DNA from: Streptomyces zaomyceticus
GTDB taxonomy: Bacteria > Actinomycetota > Actinomycetes > Streptomycetales > Streptomycetaceae
Direction: 5' to 3'
NCBI RefSeq assembly: GCF_014656215.1
Contig: NZ_BNBZ01000034.1
Location: 1 to 64,000 of the forward strand
DNA length: 64,000 nucleotides
In this document: in pieces, positions 8,200 to 16,914 of the stretch
How positions within the stretch are numbered: the stretch's first letter is position 1
Layout of the letters: each line of letters opens with the position of its first letter
Translations under genes and position numbers: made by a program
Notes under the pieces: generated by a model
The model's input: the letters and a program-made list of their open reading frames with translations, nothing else
Told to the model about the DNA's origin: nothing
Databases searched by the model: none

Positions 8200-8257
8200 T
8201 CATGACCTTCCTAGGCTCGGAGCTGTTCGTTCGAACTCGACGACCACGGGGGATCAC

Positions 8258-8341
8258 ATGAGGAAGCGGAACGATCAAGGAGTCTGGGACCTGCACTCGG
8301 GAGGCGGTGGACGTGCGAGCATGCCCGGGTGCGTGAACTGA
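8258..8341 (+). CDS. Possible 27-residue leader peptide
   Basis: A short frame opens at ATG 8258, seven bases after a GGGGG tract, and encodes about 27 residues including a GGGG run and a Cys near the end. Its stop overlaps the start of the DUF2625 gene by 13 bases in another frame, so it could couple translation to that gene. Codon usage is not diagnostic at this length. It may be chance; conservation would decide. Confidence 0.3.
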   Translation: MRKRNDQGVWDLHSGGGGRASMPGCVN

Positions 8342-9057
8342 GCGAATTGACCGAGGTCGAGGACCCGGCGTGGCCGGCCCTCGACGAGAGACTGCGAGCG
8401 GCGTCCGTCCCCGTCGAGGAGTTCGAGGCCGACGCCGGGCGCGGCGCGGCGGCGCTGTACCAGACACAGGTGACCGCGCGGTCGTTCCTGGGGGCGTTCA
8501 TGCTGCACAGCGGCGGGGCACTCGTCGACGACGGCTGGCTGCGGGTGTACGGCAGCCCGGCCGACGACAACGCCCGGCGGATGCCGTCGCTCGCGCGGGT
8601 CAACGGCTACCCCGCCGAGGCCGACCCCGGCTGGCGGCCCGAGGCGGGGCTCGTCGTGGCCCATGACGTCCTGGGCGGGGTGTTCGTCCTCCAGGGCGGG
8701 CCCGCGGAGCAGGTGGGACTGCCGGGGCAGCCCGGCGAGATGGTGTACTTCGCGCCGGACTCGCTGAGCTGGGACGCGCTGGGCGCCGGGTACGCGGCCT
8801 GGCTCTCGTGGATGCTGGCGGGCGGCACGGAGGAGTTCTACGAGGGGCTGCGCTGGCCCGGCTGGCAGGACGAGGTCCGTGAGCTGGACGGCGACCGGGG
8901 CCTCACCCTGTACCCGCCGCTGTGGTCGGAGGAGGCGCACCGGGACCTGGCCGCGACCAGCCGGCGCGTCGTGACGATGGCGGAGGTCCTGGGCTTCGAG
9001 CGGGAGACGAGCACGGAGCTCGACCAGGCCGATCCCGGATTCCTGGGGAACGTGTGA
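8329..9057 (+). CDS. DUF2625-family protein
   Basis: Cytosolic protein of about 242 residues that I recognise as DUF2625 by its N-terminal EDPAWPAL, ALYQTQVTARSFLGA and LVDDGWLRVYGSP, then GLVVAHDVLGGVFVLQGG and VYFAPDSLSWDALGAGYAAWLSWMLAG. The family is related to the SUKH/SMI1-like group in style and has no assigned biochemical role; some members occur near toxin-immunity genes, which is not evident here. The GTG start at 8329 has no strong ribosome site, and a short frame upstream may provide coupling. The stop overlaps the next acetyltransferase start (GTGA). Confidence 0.85.
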   Translation: MRELSELTEVEDPAWPALDERLRAASVPVEEFEADAGRGAAALYQTQVTARSFLGAFMLHSGGALVDDGWLRVYGSPADDNARRMPSLARVNGYPAEADPGWRPEAGLVVAHDVLGGVFVLQGGPAEQVGLPGQPGEMVYFAPDSLSWDALGAGYAAWLSWMLAGGTEEFYEGLRWPGWQDEVRELDGDRGLTLYPPLWSEEAHRDLAATSRRVVTMAEVLGFERETSTELDQADPGFLGNV

Positions 9058-9566
9058 GCGGGGCGGAGGCGGACGTGACCGTGCGTACGGCCCGGCTGGA
9101 CCTCGAACCGCTCGTCGTCGCTCACGCCGACGAGATGGCCGGGGTCCTCGCCGATCCCGCCCTGCACGCCTTCATCGGCGGAGCCCCGCTCGCCCTGCCC
9201 GAACTGCGGGCGCGGTACGAGCGGTTGGTCGCGGGTTCGCCGGACCCGGAGACGCTCTGGTGCAACTGGGTCGTACGGCTCCGGGCCGAGGGCCGGCCGG
9301 TCGGGACCGTCCAGGCGACGGTCACGGAGGGCGGACGGGTCGCGGAGGTCGCCTGGGTGATCGGCACGGAGTGGCAGGGGCGCGGGATCGCCAGGGAGGC
9401 GGCCGAGGGTCTGGTCGGCCTGCTCGTGGAACGGGGCGCGCGGACGGTCGTGGCGCATGTCCACCCCGAGCACGCGGCCTCCGGGGCCGTCGCCCGCGCG
9501 GTCGGCCTCACTCCCACGGACCGGATGGAGGACGGCGAGATCCGGTGGGAGCGGCGGATCCTCTGA
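9054..9566 (+). CDS. GNAT-family N-acetyltransferase (RimJ-like)
   Basis: About 170 residues of the Acetyltransf_3/RimJ type: the opening TVRTARLDLEPLVVAHADEM, the strand VAEVAWVIGTEWQGRGIAREA with the acetyl-CoA loop, and the closing PEHAASGAVARAVGL. The start GTG overlaps the DUF2625 stop, so it is translated with that gene. An earlier in-frame start would lie inside DUF2625. Acceptor unknown. Confidence 0.87.
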   Translation: MSGAEADVTVRTARLDLEPLVVAHADEMAGVLADPALHAFIGGAPLALPELRARYERLVAGSPDPETLWCNWVVRLRAEGRPVGTVQATVTEGGRVAEVAWVIGTEWQGRGIAREAAEGLVGLLVERGARTVVAHVHPEHAASGAVARAVGLTPTDRMEDGEIRWERRIL

Positions 9567-9793
9567 CGGCCCGCGGCCCGCGGCCCGCGGCCTGTCGGGC
9601 CCGGCGGCTCGTGCCCGGCGGTGATCTGCGGACCCCGCCCGGCGGTGATCTGCGGGCCACGTCCGGCGGCGCCGGCCGGCCGGTCGCCGGTTGCTCAAGT
9701 CTTCCTCAGAGAAGCCGCGTTGGCGTCCCGCGCCCGGGAGGCGTGATCTAGCGTCGTGGATCAAGGTCGTTCACACCACGGGGAGATCAGCTG

Positions 9794-10303
9794 ATGACCA
9801 GGCTGCGTGAGTTTCTGCTGACCGGAGCCGCACTCGGGCTTCTCGGGATCGGCGGCGTCGGATGTACCGGGCAGGGCGCGGACTCCGCCGCGGCCCCGCC
9901 CTCCGGCCCGGCGGCCACCACGCCGGCCGCACGCACCGCGTCCGCACCCTCGGACGGCGACGCGGACGCGGCGGCGCAGGAGAAGCGCGTCCGGGCCGCC
10001 CTGGACACCGCCGACCCCGACGCCCCGGAGTTCGTGGAATCCGGGACCGAGCGGGTGGCGGACGGGGTGCACCACACGTCCCATCTGACCAAGGGGGTCG
10101 CCTACCGGCTTACTCTCGTCTGCGCGGGCGAGGGGGCGGTCGTACCCGTCGTCGGCGGTGAGGAGATCCCGGCCGTGCCGTGCGACGGCGTTCCGGTGAC
10201 GCACCGGATCGCGAGCGCGCCGGCCGAACTCCCCCTCTCCGTCGGCGGCCGGGCGGGCGCCTCGGGCGCGGTGGGCTGGAACATCGTCGCGGTCACGGGC
10301 TGA
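9794..10303 (+). CDS. Small secreted lipoprotein
   Basis: Predicted lipoprotein of 169 residues. The signal peptide ends in a lipobox-like GIGGVGC (Cys at about 24). An Ala/Pro/Thr/Ser linker follows to about residue 65, then a compact domain (GTERVADGVHHTSHLTKGVAYRLTLVCAGEG to the C-terminus) with two Cys that may pair. A GGGGAGATC ribosome site precedes ATG 9794. Similar small Streptomyces lipoproteins are common and uncharacterised. The last 11 bases overlap the end of the convergent YfhO-type gene. The 227 bases upstream contain a short CGCGGCC iteration and no gene. Confidence 0.82.
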   Translation: MTRLREFLLTGAALGLLGIGGVGCTGQGADSAAAPPSGPAATTPAARTASAPSDGDADAAAQEKRVRAALDTADPDAPEFVESGTERVADGVHHTSHLTKGVAYRLTLVCAGEGAVVPVVGGEEIPAVPCDGVPVTHRIASAPAELPLSVGGRAGASGAVGWNIVAVTG

Positions 10304-12722
10304 GCGGGGCCGGGGGCCGCGTCCTGCGGCTGGTCCGGGCGGCGAGCGCGGTGCGCAGGGCGAGCAGCAGCAGGCCGCCCGCCCCCGCCGTCAGGCCCGC
10401 CCGGAGGCCCGGGGTGCGGAACGTGCAGGTCAGGGTGGTCGTGCCCGGGGCCAGATCGATCGCGAGCAGCCCACCGTACGCACCCGCCCTCGTGTTCTCG
10501 CAGCGCCAGCCCGCGATCCGGGGAGCCGCCACCACCGCCGTGCCCGTCGTACCGGGCGGGAGCGTGGCCGTGAGACCGCCGGACGTGACCCCGACCGATG
10601 TCGCCGCCCGGGCGCGGAGCGCCGCCAGGGCCGTGCGGAGACGGTCGTGGTCCAGACAGGCGAGCTCGCCGCCGGGGGCCGGGACGAACGGTTTCGTTCC
10701 CGGCACCCGCGGGATCCCCAGGGACACCAGCGCCGCCCGCCGCTTCGGCCGACCGCCGAGCAGCCGGGTCTCGTACGTGCCCAGGCGGGCCGTGCCCGTC
10801 ACGTCCGGAGCCCAGAGGAAGACCTCCGTACCGACCGGGCAGGAACCGTCCGCCGCGGGAGCCCCGTACACCCGGGAGCCGAGGAGCAGTTCCTGGTTGC
10901 GGAAGGGGGACGGGCCGTACGCCGGGGCCGGGCCCGGCGGTCGTACCGTCACCAGGGGAAGCGGCTCCGCGCGGACCAGCCGCCCGTCCCGCCATCGCGC
11001 CCCCACCCCGAACAGCGCGTCCGTCACCGGGTTGTCCAGGCTCAGCAGGTTCCGGCCCCGGGAGGTCCAGCCGCCGCCCAGCGCGGTCAGCGTCTCCGTC
11101 AGGACCGCCGGGGTGTGGCTGCTGTAGTACGCGGCACCCTGGCCGCCCAGGAGCAGCGGATCGTTCCCCGCCACCCGGGGCAGCCCCGGGTCCGTGCGGT
11201 AGGCGGGCCAGCCGTCCGCCGCGGCGAGCGCCGCCGCCCGGCGTTCCTGCTCCGCACCCCACGGCGGGTAGTCGTCGAGGCGGGCGAGCCGTTCCCGGTC
11301 CGCGTAAGCCGTCGTCGCCGCCGCCTGACCGAGCAGGGTCCCGGTCACCAGGAGCGCGGCGAGCACCCCGTACCGGCCGCGCCCCGGCAGGAGCAGCGCG
11401 CCCGCCACCGCCGCCAGGCCCACGCCGGTGAGCAGCAGCGCCCAGGGGGTGAGGAAGGGGCTCGGGAGCGATCCCGCCACCAGGGCGAGGACGACCGCCG
11501 TTCCGCCGAGGAGCGCCCGGCGGTCCGGCGGCCCGTGGGCGAGGCCCGCCCGGGCGGCCAGGACGAGGACGCCGGACAGGACGAAGGTCTGCCGGTACGG
11601 GCTGCCGTTCGGGGTGGCGAACGCGTGCCAGAGGAGGTGGGTCGGGCCCCACTGCATCGACGCCACGACCACGACGCACAGGCCGGCCCACAGCCACCGC
11701 TCCCGGCCGGGGACGTCCCGGCGGAACAGCAGCGTGCCCACGAGCAGGAGCACCGCCGTGCAGACGAAGGCCGCCGGGGTCGCGAAGCTGTACGTCACCG
11801 GGAACAGCCGGGCGAGGACGTCCGTGGCGGGCGCGGGGTCGAACTCCCGGTCCAGGCCCGGGTGGGCGTGGCGGGAGCCGAGGAGGACGGGGACGAGGAC
11901 GGGGGCGGCGAGGGCGATCCCGATGCCGGTGGTGAGCCCGGCCCGCAGCATGACGCGCAGCCCTTCGCGGGCGGTGGTGCGGGTGGTGGTGCGGGCGGTG
12001 GCGGAGACGGCGGAACGGGCGGCGCCGGGGACCGTGCCACCGGTGGAGGCTCCGGCGGGGCCTCCGGCGGGGTCCGTCACCGCGAGCCGGACGAGGAGGA
12101 CGAGCGCCGCGCCGAGCGTCGCCATGTACGCCGTGTCGAAGTTGGCGACCCAGCAGACCGCCACCACCAGCGGCCCGAGGAGCGGCCGCCGCCCCTCCCG
12201 CACCCACTCGCCCACTAGACAGAGCAGCGGGAAGGCGATCAGGCCGTCCAGCCACATCGGGTTGTACGCGCCCTCCGCGAGCGACCAGCCGCACAGCGCG
12301 TAGGAGGCGCCGAGGACCGATGCCCACCACCGGGCGCCGGGGCCGGGACGGCACAGCAGAAACGTCATCGCCGCGGCCGCGGCGGCCGTCTTCAGGACGG
12401 TGATCGCGTACACCGCGTACTCGATGTCCCCGCGCGGGAGGAGCGCGACCAGCGGGGCGAAGGGGCTCGACAGATAGGTGCCGTAGTCGGGGAGGAAGCT
12501 CGTGCCCCAGCCCGCCTGCCAGTCGAGCAGCGGTCCGCCGTCCGCCCGGCCGCGCAGCAGGTCCCACAGGTGCGCGTGGAACGGCACGAACTGGTTGGCG
12601 AGGTCGTTGACGGCCCGGTGGCGCGGCCCGAAGGGGAAGACCCGCGCGACGGCGTCCCCGCCGCAGACGGCGGCCGCGGTGAGGAGGGCGGCGAGCAGGT
12701 ACGGGCGTTTCGTGTTCGGCAT
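10293..12722 (-). CDS. YfhO-family polytopic membrane protein
   Basis: About 809 residues with roughly 12 or more hydrophobic helices in the first two thirds, then a large extracytoplasmic portion. The N-terminal ALLTAAAVCGGDAVARVFPFGPRHRAVNDLANQFVPFHAHLWDLLRG, with the DLANQFVPFHAH motif, identifies the YfhO family. In Gram-positive bacteria YfhO works with a CsbB-type enzyme, transferring a sugar from undecaprenyl phosphate to teichoic acid outside the membrane. Here a CsbB/GtrB-like transferase is divergently encoded 117 bases away, which supports a glycosylation role. The acceptor in this organism is unknown. ATG 12722 gives a short basic N-terminus before helix 1; upstream extension lacks support. 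Confidence 0.88.
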   Translation of the reverse strand: MPNTKRPYLLAALLTAAAVCGGDAVARVFPFGPRHRAVNDLANQFVPFHAHLWDLLRGRADGGPLLDWQAGWGTSFLPDYGTYLSSPFAPLVALLPRGDIEYAVYAITVLKTAAAAAAMTFLLCRPGPGARWWASVLGASYALCGWSLAEGAYNPMWLDGLIAFPLLCLVGEWVREGRRPLLGPLVVAVCWVANFDTAYMATLGAALVLLVRLAVTDPAGGPAGASTGGTVPGAARSAVSATARTTTRTTAREGLRVMLRAGLTTGIGIALAAPVLVPVLLGSRHAHPGLDREFDPAPATDVLARLFPVTYSFATPAAFVCTAVLLLVGTLLFRRDVPGRERWLWAGLCVVVVASMQWGPTHLLWHAFATPNGSPYRQTFVLSGVLVLAARAGLAHGPPDRRALLGGTAVVLALVAGSLPSPFLTPWALLLTGVGLAAVAGALLLPGRGRYGVLAALLVTGTLLGQAAATTAYADRERLARLDDYPPWGAEQERRAAALAAADGWPAYRTDPGLPRVAGNDPLLLGGQGAAYYSSHTPAVLTETLTALGGGWTSRGRNLLSLDNPVTDALFGVGARWRDGRLVRAEPLPLVTVRPPGPAPAYGPSPFRNQELLLGSRVYGAPAADGSCPVGTEVFLWAPDVTGTARLGTYETRLLGGRPKRRAALVSLGIPRVPGTKPFVPAPGGELACLDHDRLRTALAALRARAATSVGVTSGGLTATLPPGTTGTAVVAAPRIAGWRCENTRAGAYGGLLAIDLAPGTTTLTCTFRTPGLRAGLTAGAGGLLLLALRTALAARTSRRTRPPAPLSP

Positions 12723-12784
12723 GACGGTTCGAATATGCCAGCGCCCGGCGGGGAGGACCGCGGCCCCGCAACCCCGTTCACGGA

Positions 12785-12803
12785 ATGGCCGTCTGCAGGC
12801 CAT
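12785..12803. promoter_or_regulatory. Inverted repeat in the divergent YfhO/GT2 promoter region
   Basis: ATGGCC-N7-GGCCAT lies between the two divergent genes, about 40 bases before the transferase start. It could be an operator shared by the pair. A single short palindrome in high-GC DNA is weak evidence. Confidence 0.35.
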
Positions 12804-12839
12804 CCCCGTGGACCGGCCGGGTCACCGCGCTCCGTTGTC

Positions 12840-13868
12840 GTGGGGCGCGTGCTGCTCTCGATCGTCGTCCCGTGTTTCAACGAGGAGGACGTCCTCGCCC
12901 GTTTCCATGACCATGTGGCCGACGAACTCGCCAAGCTGGAGGGTGAGTTCGAGATCGTCTACGTGGACGACGGAAGCCGGGACGGGACGCTCCCCCTCCT
13001 CCAGGAACTCGCCGCGCGCGACCCCCGACATGTCCGGTACGTCTCCTTCAGCCGTAACTTCGGCAAGGAGGCGGCGATGCTGGCCGGCCTCCGCAACGCC
13101 GCCGGCGACGCCGTCGTGATCATGGACGCCGACCTCCAGCACCCGCCGGAGCTGGTGCACCGGATGGTCGCGCTGCACGCCGAGGGGTACGACCAGGTCG
13201 TCGCCCGCCGCACCCGCGAGGGCGACCGCGTCACCCGCACCCTGACGGCCCGCGTCTACTACTGGGCGATCAACCGGCTGGTCGACGTCGAGCTCGTCGA
13301 CGGCGTCGGGGACTTCCGGTTGCTCTCCCGCCGTACCGTCGACGCCGTCCTCGGCCTCGGCGAGTACAACCGCTTCTCCAAGGGCCTCTTCTCCTGGGTC
13401 GGTTTCCGGACGACGACGTTCTCGTACGAGAACGCGGTCCGTGAGCAGGGCCGCTCCAAGTGGACCTTCGGCAAGCTCCTGAACTACGGCCTCGACGGCC
13501 TCATCTCCTTCAACAACAAGCCCCTCCGGGCCGCCGTCCACCTCGGCTTCCTGCTGGTCCTCGTCGCCCTCGGCCACGCGGCCTGGATCGTCGGCGACGC
13601 CCTGGTCAACGGCGTCGACACTCCCGGCTACGTGACCCTCCTCGTCGCGATCACCGCCCTCGCCGGCGTGCAGATGGTGATGGTCGGACTGATCGGCGAG
13701 TACGTCGGCCGCATCTACTACGAGGTCAAGCGGCGGCCCCACTACCTGGTGAAGGAGACCCACGAGGGGACGAGTGGCGGGGCCTCGGAGGCGCGCGGGA
13801 CGGGAGTGGTTCGGGCCGACACCCGGCGTACGGGTGAGTCGTTGTGGGAAACAGTCGCACCGAAGTAG
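12840..13868 (+). CDS. Family-2 polyprenyl-phosphate glycosyltransferase (GtrB/CsbB-like)
   Basis: About 342 residues. The GT-A domain shows SIVVPCFNEED at the N-terminus, VDDGSRDGT, the DADLQHPPE acidic motif and SKWTFGKLLNYGLDG. Two C-terminal transmembrane helices follow (HLGFLLVLVALGHAAWIVGD and LLVAITALAGVQMVMVGLIGEYVGRIY). This layout is that of enzymes making undecaprenyl- or decaprenyl-phosphate sugar at the inner face. It is divergent from the YfhO-type gene, its likely partner. Start is GTG 12840 or GTG 12849; both lack a good ribosome site. Confidence 0.9.
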   Translation: MGRVLLSIVVPCFNEEDVLARFHDHVADELAKLEGEFEIVYVDDGSRDGTLPLLQELAARDPRHVRYVSFSRNFGKEAAMLAGLRNAAGDAVVIMDADLQHPPELVHRMVALHAEGYDQVVARRTREGDRVTRTLTARVYYWAINRLVDVELVDGVGDFRLLSRRTVDAVLGLGEYNRFSKGLFSWVGFRTTTFSYENAVREQGRSKWTFGKLLNYGLDGLISFNNKPLRAAVHLGFLLVLVALGHAAWIVGDALVNGVDTPGYVTLLVAITALAGVQMVMVGLIGEYVGRIYYEVKRRPHYLVKETHEGTSGGASEARGTGVVRADTRRTGESLWETVAPK

Positions 13869-13948
13869 TGGCTCCGGCCCCGGCGACTCCCTACCATCGA
13901 TCACCGCAAGGTCGTTCAACTGACGCACGACCAGCCCGGGAGGCTCCT

Positions 13949-14593
13949 TTGCACCGCCGCACTGCGCTCACCGTCTCCGCCGCACTGCTCGCCGCGGCCC
14001 CGCTGCTCACCGCCTGCGGCAGTGACGCCCATCCAGGAGCGGCGGCCGTCGTCGGCGGTGAACGCATCGACGTCTCCAGCCTCCAGGCGCAGGTGAAGGA
14101 CGTGCGCGCCGCGCAGGAGAGCTCGCCGCAGGCCGCCCAGCTCGTCCAGGCCACCGGCGACCTGCCCCGCCGCAAGCTCAACGTCATGATCTTCGACCGG
14201 GTCGTCGACAAGGTCGCCGCGGACAACGGCGTCACCGTCAGCCGCGGCGAGCTCCAGCAGACCAGGACGGCCTTCGTCCGCGAGAGCGGCGGCGAGGACC
14301 GGCTCGCCACCGTCCTGCTCCAGGAGCAGGGGGTGGCCCCCGGCCAGATCGACGACGTCGTCCGGCGCAACGTCCTCATGAACAAGATCGCCGCCAAGCT
14401 CGGCGTCACGGACACCCCCGAGGGCCAGAAGAAGCTGACGGAGGTCTTCTCCGCCGCGTCCAAGGCCCTGGCCATCGACGTGAACCCGCGCTACGGCGCC
14501 TGGGACGACGCCCAGGTCCGGCTCGCCGACAGCGACGCGCCCTGGCTGCGGCAGCTCACCCAGGACCCGGCGGCCGTCCCGGCCGGCGCGTGA
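13949..14593 (+). CDS. SurA N-terminal-domain lipoprotein
   Basis: About 214 residues from a TTG start at 13949, which sits 5 bases after a GGGAGG site. The protein opens with LHRRTALTVSAALLAAAPLLTAC, a signal peptide with lipobox LTAC. The mature part has a SurA_N-like helical domain (AAVVGGERIDVSSLQAQVKDVRAAQ, then VDKVAADNGVTVSRGELQQTR). No PPIase (parvulin) domain is present, so it is a chaperone-like exported lipoprotein rather than an isomerase. It precedes mazG on the same strand by 41 bases. Confidence 0.88.
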   Translation: MHRRTALTVSAALLAAAPLLTACGSDAHPGAAAVVGGERIDVSSLQAQVKDVRAAQESSPQAAQLVQATGDLPRRKLNVMIFDRVVDKVAADNGVTVSRGELQQTRTAFVRESGGEDRLATVLLQEQGVAPGQIDDVVRRNVLMNKIAAKLGVTDTPEGQKKLTEVFSAASKALAIDVNPRYGAWDDAQVRLADSDAPWLRQLTQDPAAVPAGA

Positions 14594-14634
14594 CCCCGTC
14601 CCGGCCGGTGCGCGGGGCGGAGTAAGTTCAAGGG

Positions 14635-15600
14635 GTGACTTCTGAGAGCCCCGGCCGCATCGTTCTGCTCACCGCCAGCCACCGTGTGGCGCCCGGACTG
14701 CTGTCCTGGCCCGCCTGGCAGGCGCTGCGCTCGGCGGACCGGGTGCTCTGCCCCGACGAGCACCACCCCCAGCTGCCGTACCTGCGGGAGGCCGGGGTCG
14801 CCGTCGAGCTGCTCCGGCCCACCGCCGAGGAACTCGTCGAGGCCTGCGCCGGAGGCCGGACCGTGCTGCTGCTGCCCTCCGGCGAGGGCGACCGGGCGCT
14901 GACCGACGGGCTCGCCCGGCTCGCCGGCTCGGGCCGCTTCTCGATGCCCGACCTGGAGCTGCTGCCCGGCTCGTACGACCTGCCCGGAGCCCGGCTCCTC
15001 GACCTCGTGCAGATCATGGACCGCATCCGGCGCGAATGCCCGTGGTCCTCGAAGCAGACGCACGAGGCGCTGGTGAAGTACGGCGTCGAGGAGGCGTACG
15101 AACTCGTCGAGGCGATCGAGGACGGCGACCGGGAGGCGCTGCGCGAGGAGCTCGGGGACGTCCTCCTCCAGGTCGTCTTCCACGCCCGGATCGCCGAGGA
15201 GGACCCGGAGGAGCCGTTCTCCGTGGACGACGTCGCGGGGACGCTGGCCGAGAAGCTGATCCACCGCCACCCGCACGTCTTCGGCGACGACACCGCCGAG
15301 ACCCCGGAAGAGGTCAAGGCGCACTGGCTGCGGACCAAGGCGGTGGAGAAGCAGCGCGAGTCCGTCACCGACGGCGTGCCGCTCGGACAGCCGGGACTCG
15401 CGCTCGCCGCGAAGCTCGGCGGCCGGGTGCGGACGGCGGGTCTCGACGTGACCCTGCCGGCGGGGGAGGACATCGGGTACGAGCTGCTCGCCCTCGCGGT
15501 ACGGGCGGAGGCGGCGGGCATCGACCCCGAGGCGGCCCTGCGCGCGGCGGCCCGGACCTACCGGGACGCGATCCGTGCGGCGGAGGGTGTCCCGGCCTGA
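14635..15600 (+). CDS. mazG: Nucleoside triphosphate pyrophosphohydrolase MazG
   Basis: About 321 residues. The catalytic MazG domain begins near 125 (LVQIMDRIRRECPWSSKQTHEAL). Its Mg-binding acids are VEEAYE (152-156) and EELGDVLLQVVFHA (171-175), then DVAGTLAEKLIHRHPHVFG. The first 110 residues form a TP-methylase-like remnant (GRIVLLTASHRVAPGLLSWPAWQALRSADRVLCPDEHH), as in long actinobacterial MazG proteins. It hydrolyses NTPs or oxidised nucleotides to NMP and PPi. GTG 14635 follows AAGGG. It ends 16 bases from the convergent flavohaemoglobin gene. Confidence 0.93.
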   Translation: MTSESPGRIVLLTASHRVAPGLLSWPAWQALRSADRVLCPDEHHPQLPYLREAGVAVELLRPTAEELVEACAGGRTVLLLPSGEGDRALTDGLARLAGSGRFSMPDLELLPGSYDLPGARLLDLVQIMDRIRRECPWSSKQTHEALVKYGVEEAYELVEAIEDGDREALREELGDVLLQVVFHARIAEEDPEEPFSVDDVAGTLAEKLIHRHPHVFGDDTAETPEEVKAHWLRTKAVEKQRESVTDGVPLGQPGLALAAKLGGRVRTAGLDVTLPAGEDIGYELLALAVRAEAAGIDPEAALRAAARTYRDAIRAAEGVPA

Positions 15601-15616
15601 TCGGCGCGGGGACCGG

Positions 15617-16828
15617 CTACCGCTCGCGCGGGACCCGGTCTCCCGGGTTGTGCCAGAGCGGCGGGGGCGGGCCCAGGAGGCGTTCGGCCGCGGTGTGGGG
15701 GCGGACGGAGAAGCGGCCCACGGGCGGCAGGATGTCGTGGTGGACGCGGGCCGGATCGGTGCCGAGCTCCACGAGCACCTCGGCGACCTCGGTCAGGAAG
15801 CCGGGCGGTCCGGCGAGGTAGACGTCGTGCGAGGCCCAGTGGACGCAGGCCCGCAGCGACTGGAGGAGCCGCTCGGTCGCCTGGTCCTTGCGGTGTCCGG
15901 GCGCGGAGGTGATGTAGGTGACGCTGAGCCCACCGAGACGTTCCTTCAGCTCCTCGGCGTCCCGCCGCCCGTACAGGTACTCCTTGGCGCGCGCCACGAC
16001 GAACAGCCGGCCCTTCAGCTCCGGCTCGGTCTCCGCCGCCTCCGCGAGCAGGGCCCGCACCGGCGCCCAGCCCGTACCCGCGCATATATAGGTACGGAGT
16101 CCGCCCGGCTCCGGGCGCGCGCCGAGGGCGCCGCCGGGGGAGCTGAGCCGCAGCGTCTCGCCCGGACCCGTCTCGTCGACGAGCGCCGTGCTCATCGCGC
16201 CGCCCGGGATCCGGCTCACATGGAGTTCGACGGTGCCGTCGGGGCGGGGGGCGTCCGCGAGGGAGTAGGTGCGCCAGACGCGCGGGACGCGCAGCGAGCT
16301 GACGCTGACGTACTGCCCGGGGCGGAAGGGGAACGGCTGCCGGGGCCGCAGGGTGAGGACGGCGAGATCGTCCCCGTACCTCTCGTGCCGGACCACGTCC
16401 GCGTCCCACCAGGCGGGCTCCCCGGCCCCGGCGGCCTCCTCGGCCCCCGCCAGCATGAGGTCGGCGACATGTCCGTACGCCTCGGTCCAGGCCTTCTCGG
16501 CCTCCAGCGTCCAGGCGGCCCCGGCGGCGTGGGCGAAGGCGGCGAGCAGGCTCGCCCCGACGGCGGCGTAGAGCGCGGGGGAGGCGAGGAACTTGCGGTG
16601 GTCGCGGCCGAGCCGGCCCAGGTACTCCGTGAGCCGCGGGTCCTCCAGATGGGTCACCACATGGGTGAGCGCGGCGAAGAGCCGGTCCCGCTGGGGCCGC
16701 ATGTCCTCGGGGAACAGCTCGCGCATGGCGGGGTTGTTCCAGAAAAGATGCGAGTAGAAGAAGGTGACGGCGTGTTCGGCCCGTCTTTCGACGACCGCGA
16801 ACGTGCTTCTGAGCATCTGAGGATCCAC
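15617..16828 (-). CDS. Flavohaemoglobin-type globin-reductase
   Basis: About 403 residues. The globin domain spans residues 5-145 with the proximal His at about 77 (GRLGRDHRKF). The FAD domain has VWRTYSLADAP (RxYS motif), and the NAD domain has YICAGTGWAPVRALL and DVYLAGPPGFL. Such enzymes oxidise NO to nitrate or act as oxygen-linked reductases. The GTG at 16828 is preceded by TAGATT seven bases upstream, so the transcript may be leaderless; ATG 16816 is the alternative start. It is divergent from the P450 over 86 bases, so shared redox control is possible. The C-terminus ends with a short Pro-rich tail. Confidence 0.9.
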   Translation of the reverse strand: MDPQMLRSTFAVVERRAEHAVTFFYSHLFWNNPAMRELFPEDMRPQRDRLFAALTHVVTHLEDPRLTEYLGRLGRDHRKFLASPALYAAVGASLLAAFAHAAGAAWTLEAEKAWTEAYGHVADLMLAGAEEAAGAGEPAWWDADVVRHERYGDDLAVLTLRPRQPFPFRPGQYVSVSSLRVPRVWRTYSLADAPRPDGTVELHVSRIPGGAMSTALVDETGPGETLRLSSPGGALGARPEPGGLRTYICAGTGWAPVRALLAEAAETEPELKGRLFVVARAKEYLYGRRDAEELKERLGGLSVTYITSAPGHRKDQATERLLQSLRACVHWASHDVYLAGPPGFLTEVAEVLVELGTDPARVHHDILPPVGRFSVRPHTAAERLLGPPPPLWHNPGDRVPRER

Positions 16829-16914
16829 CGACAAGAATCTAGGGCACCGCCCCCCTCCGTGATCACAGGATCTCCACACAACTCGCCTTCCGGGTCGCCC
16901 TGTACGGTCGGGGG

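Noticed and set aside
11305..11307. TTA codon in the YfhO-type gene
   Set aside because: The triplet is out of frame; the codons read GCT TAC. Similar checks rejected triplets in the lipoprotein, first rpf, eno, 54449-56638 and flippase genes.
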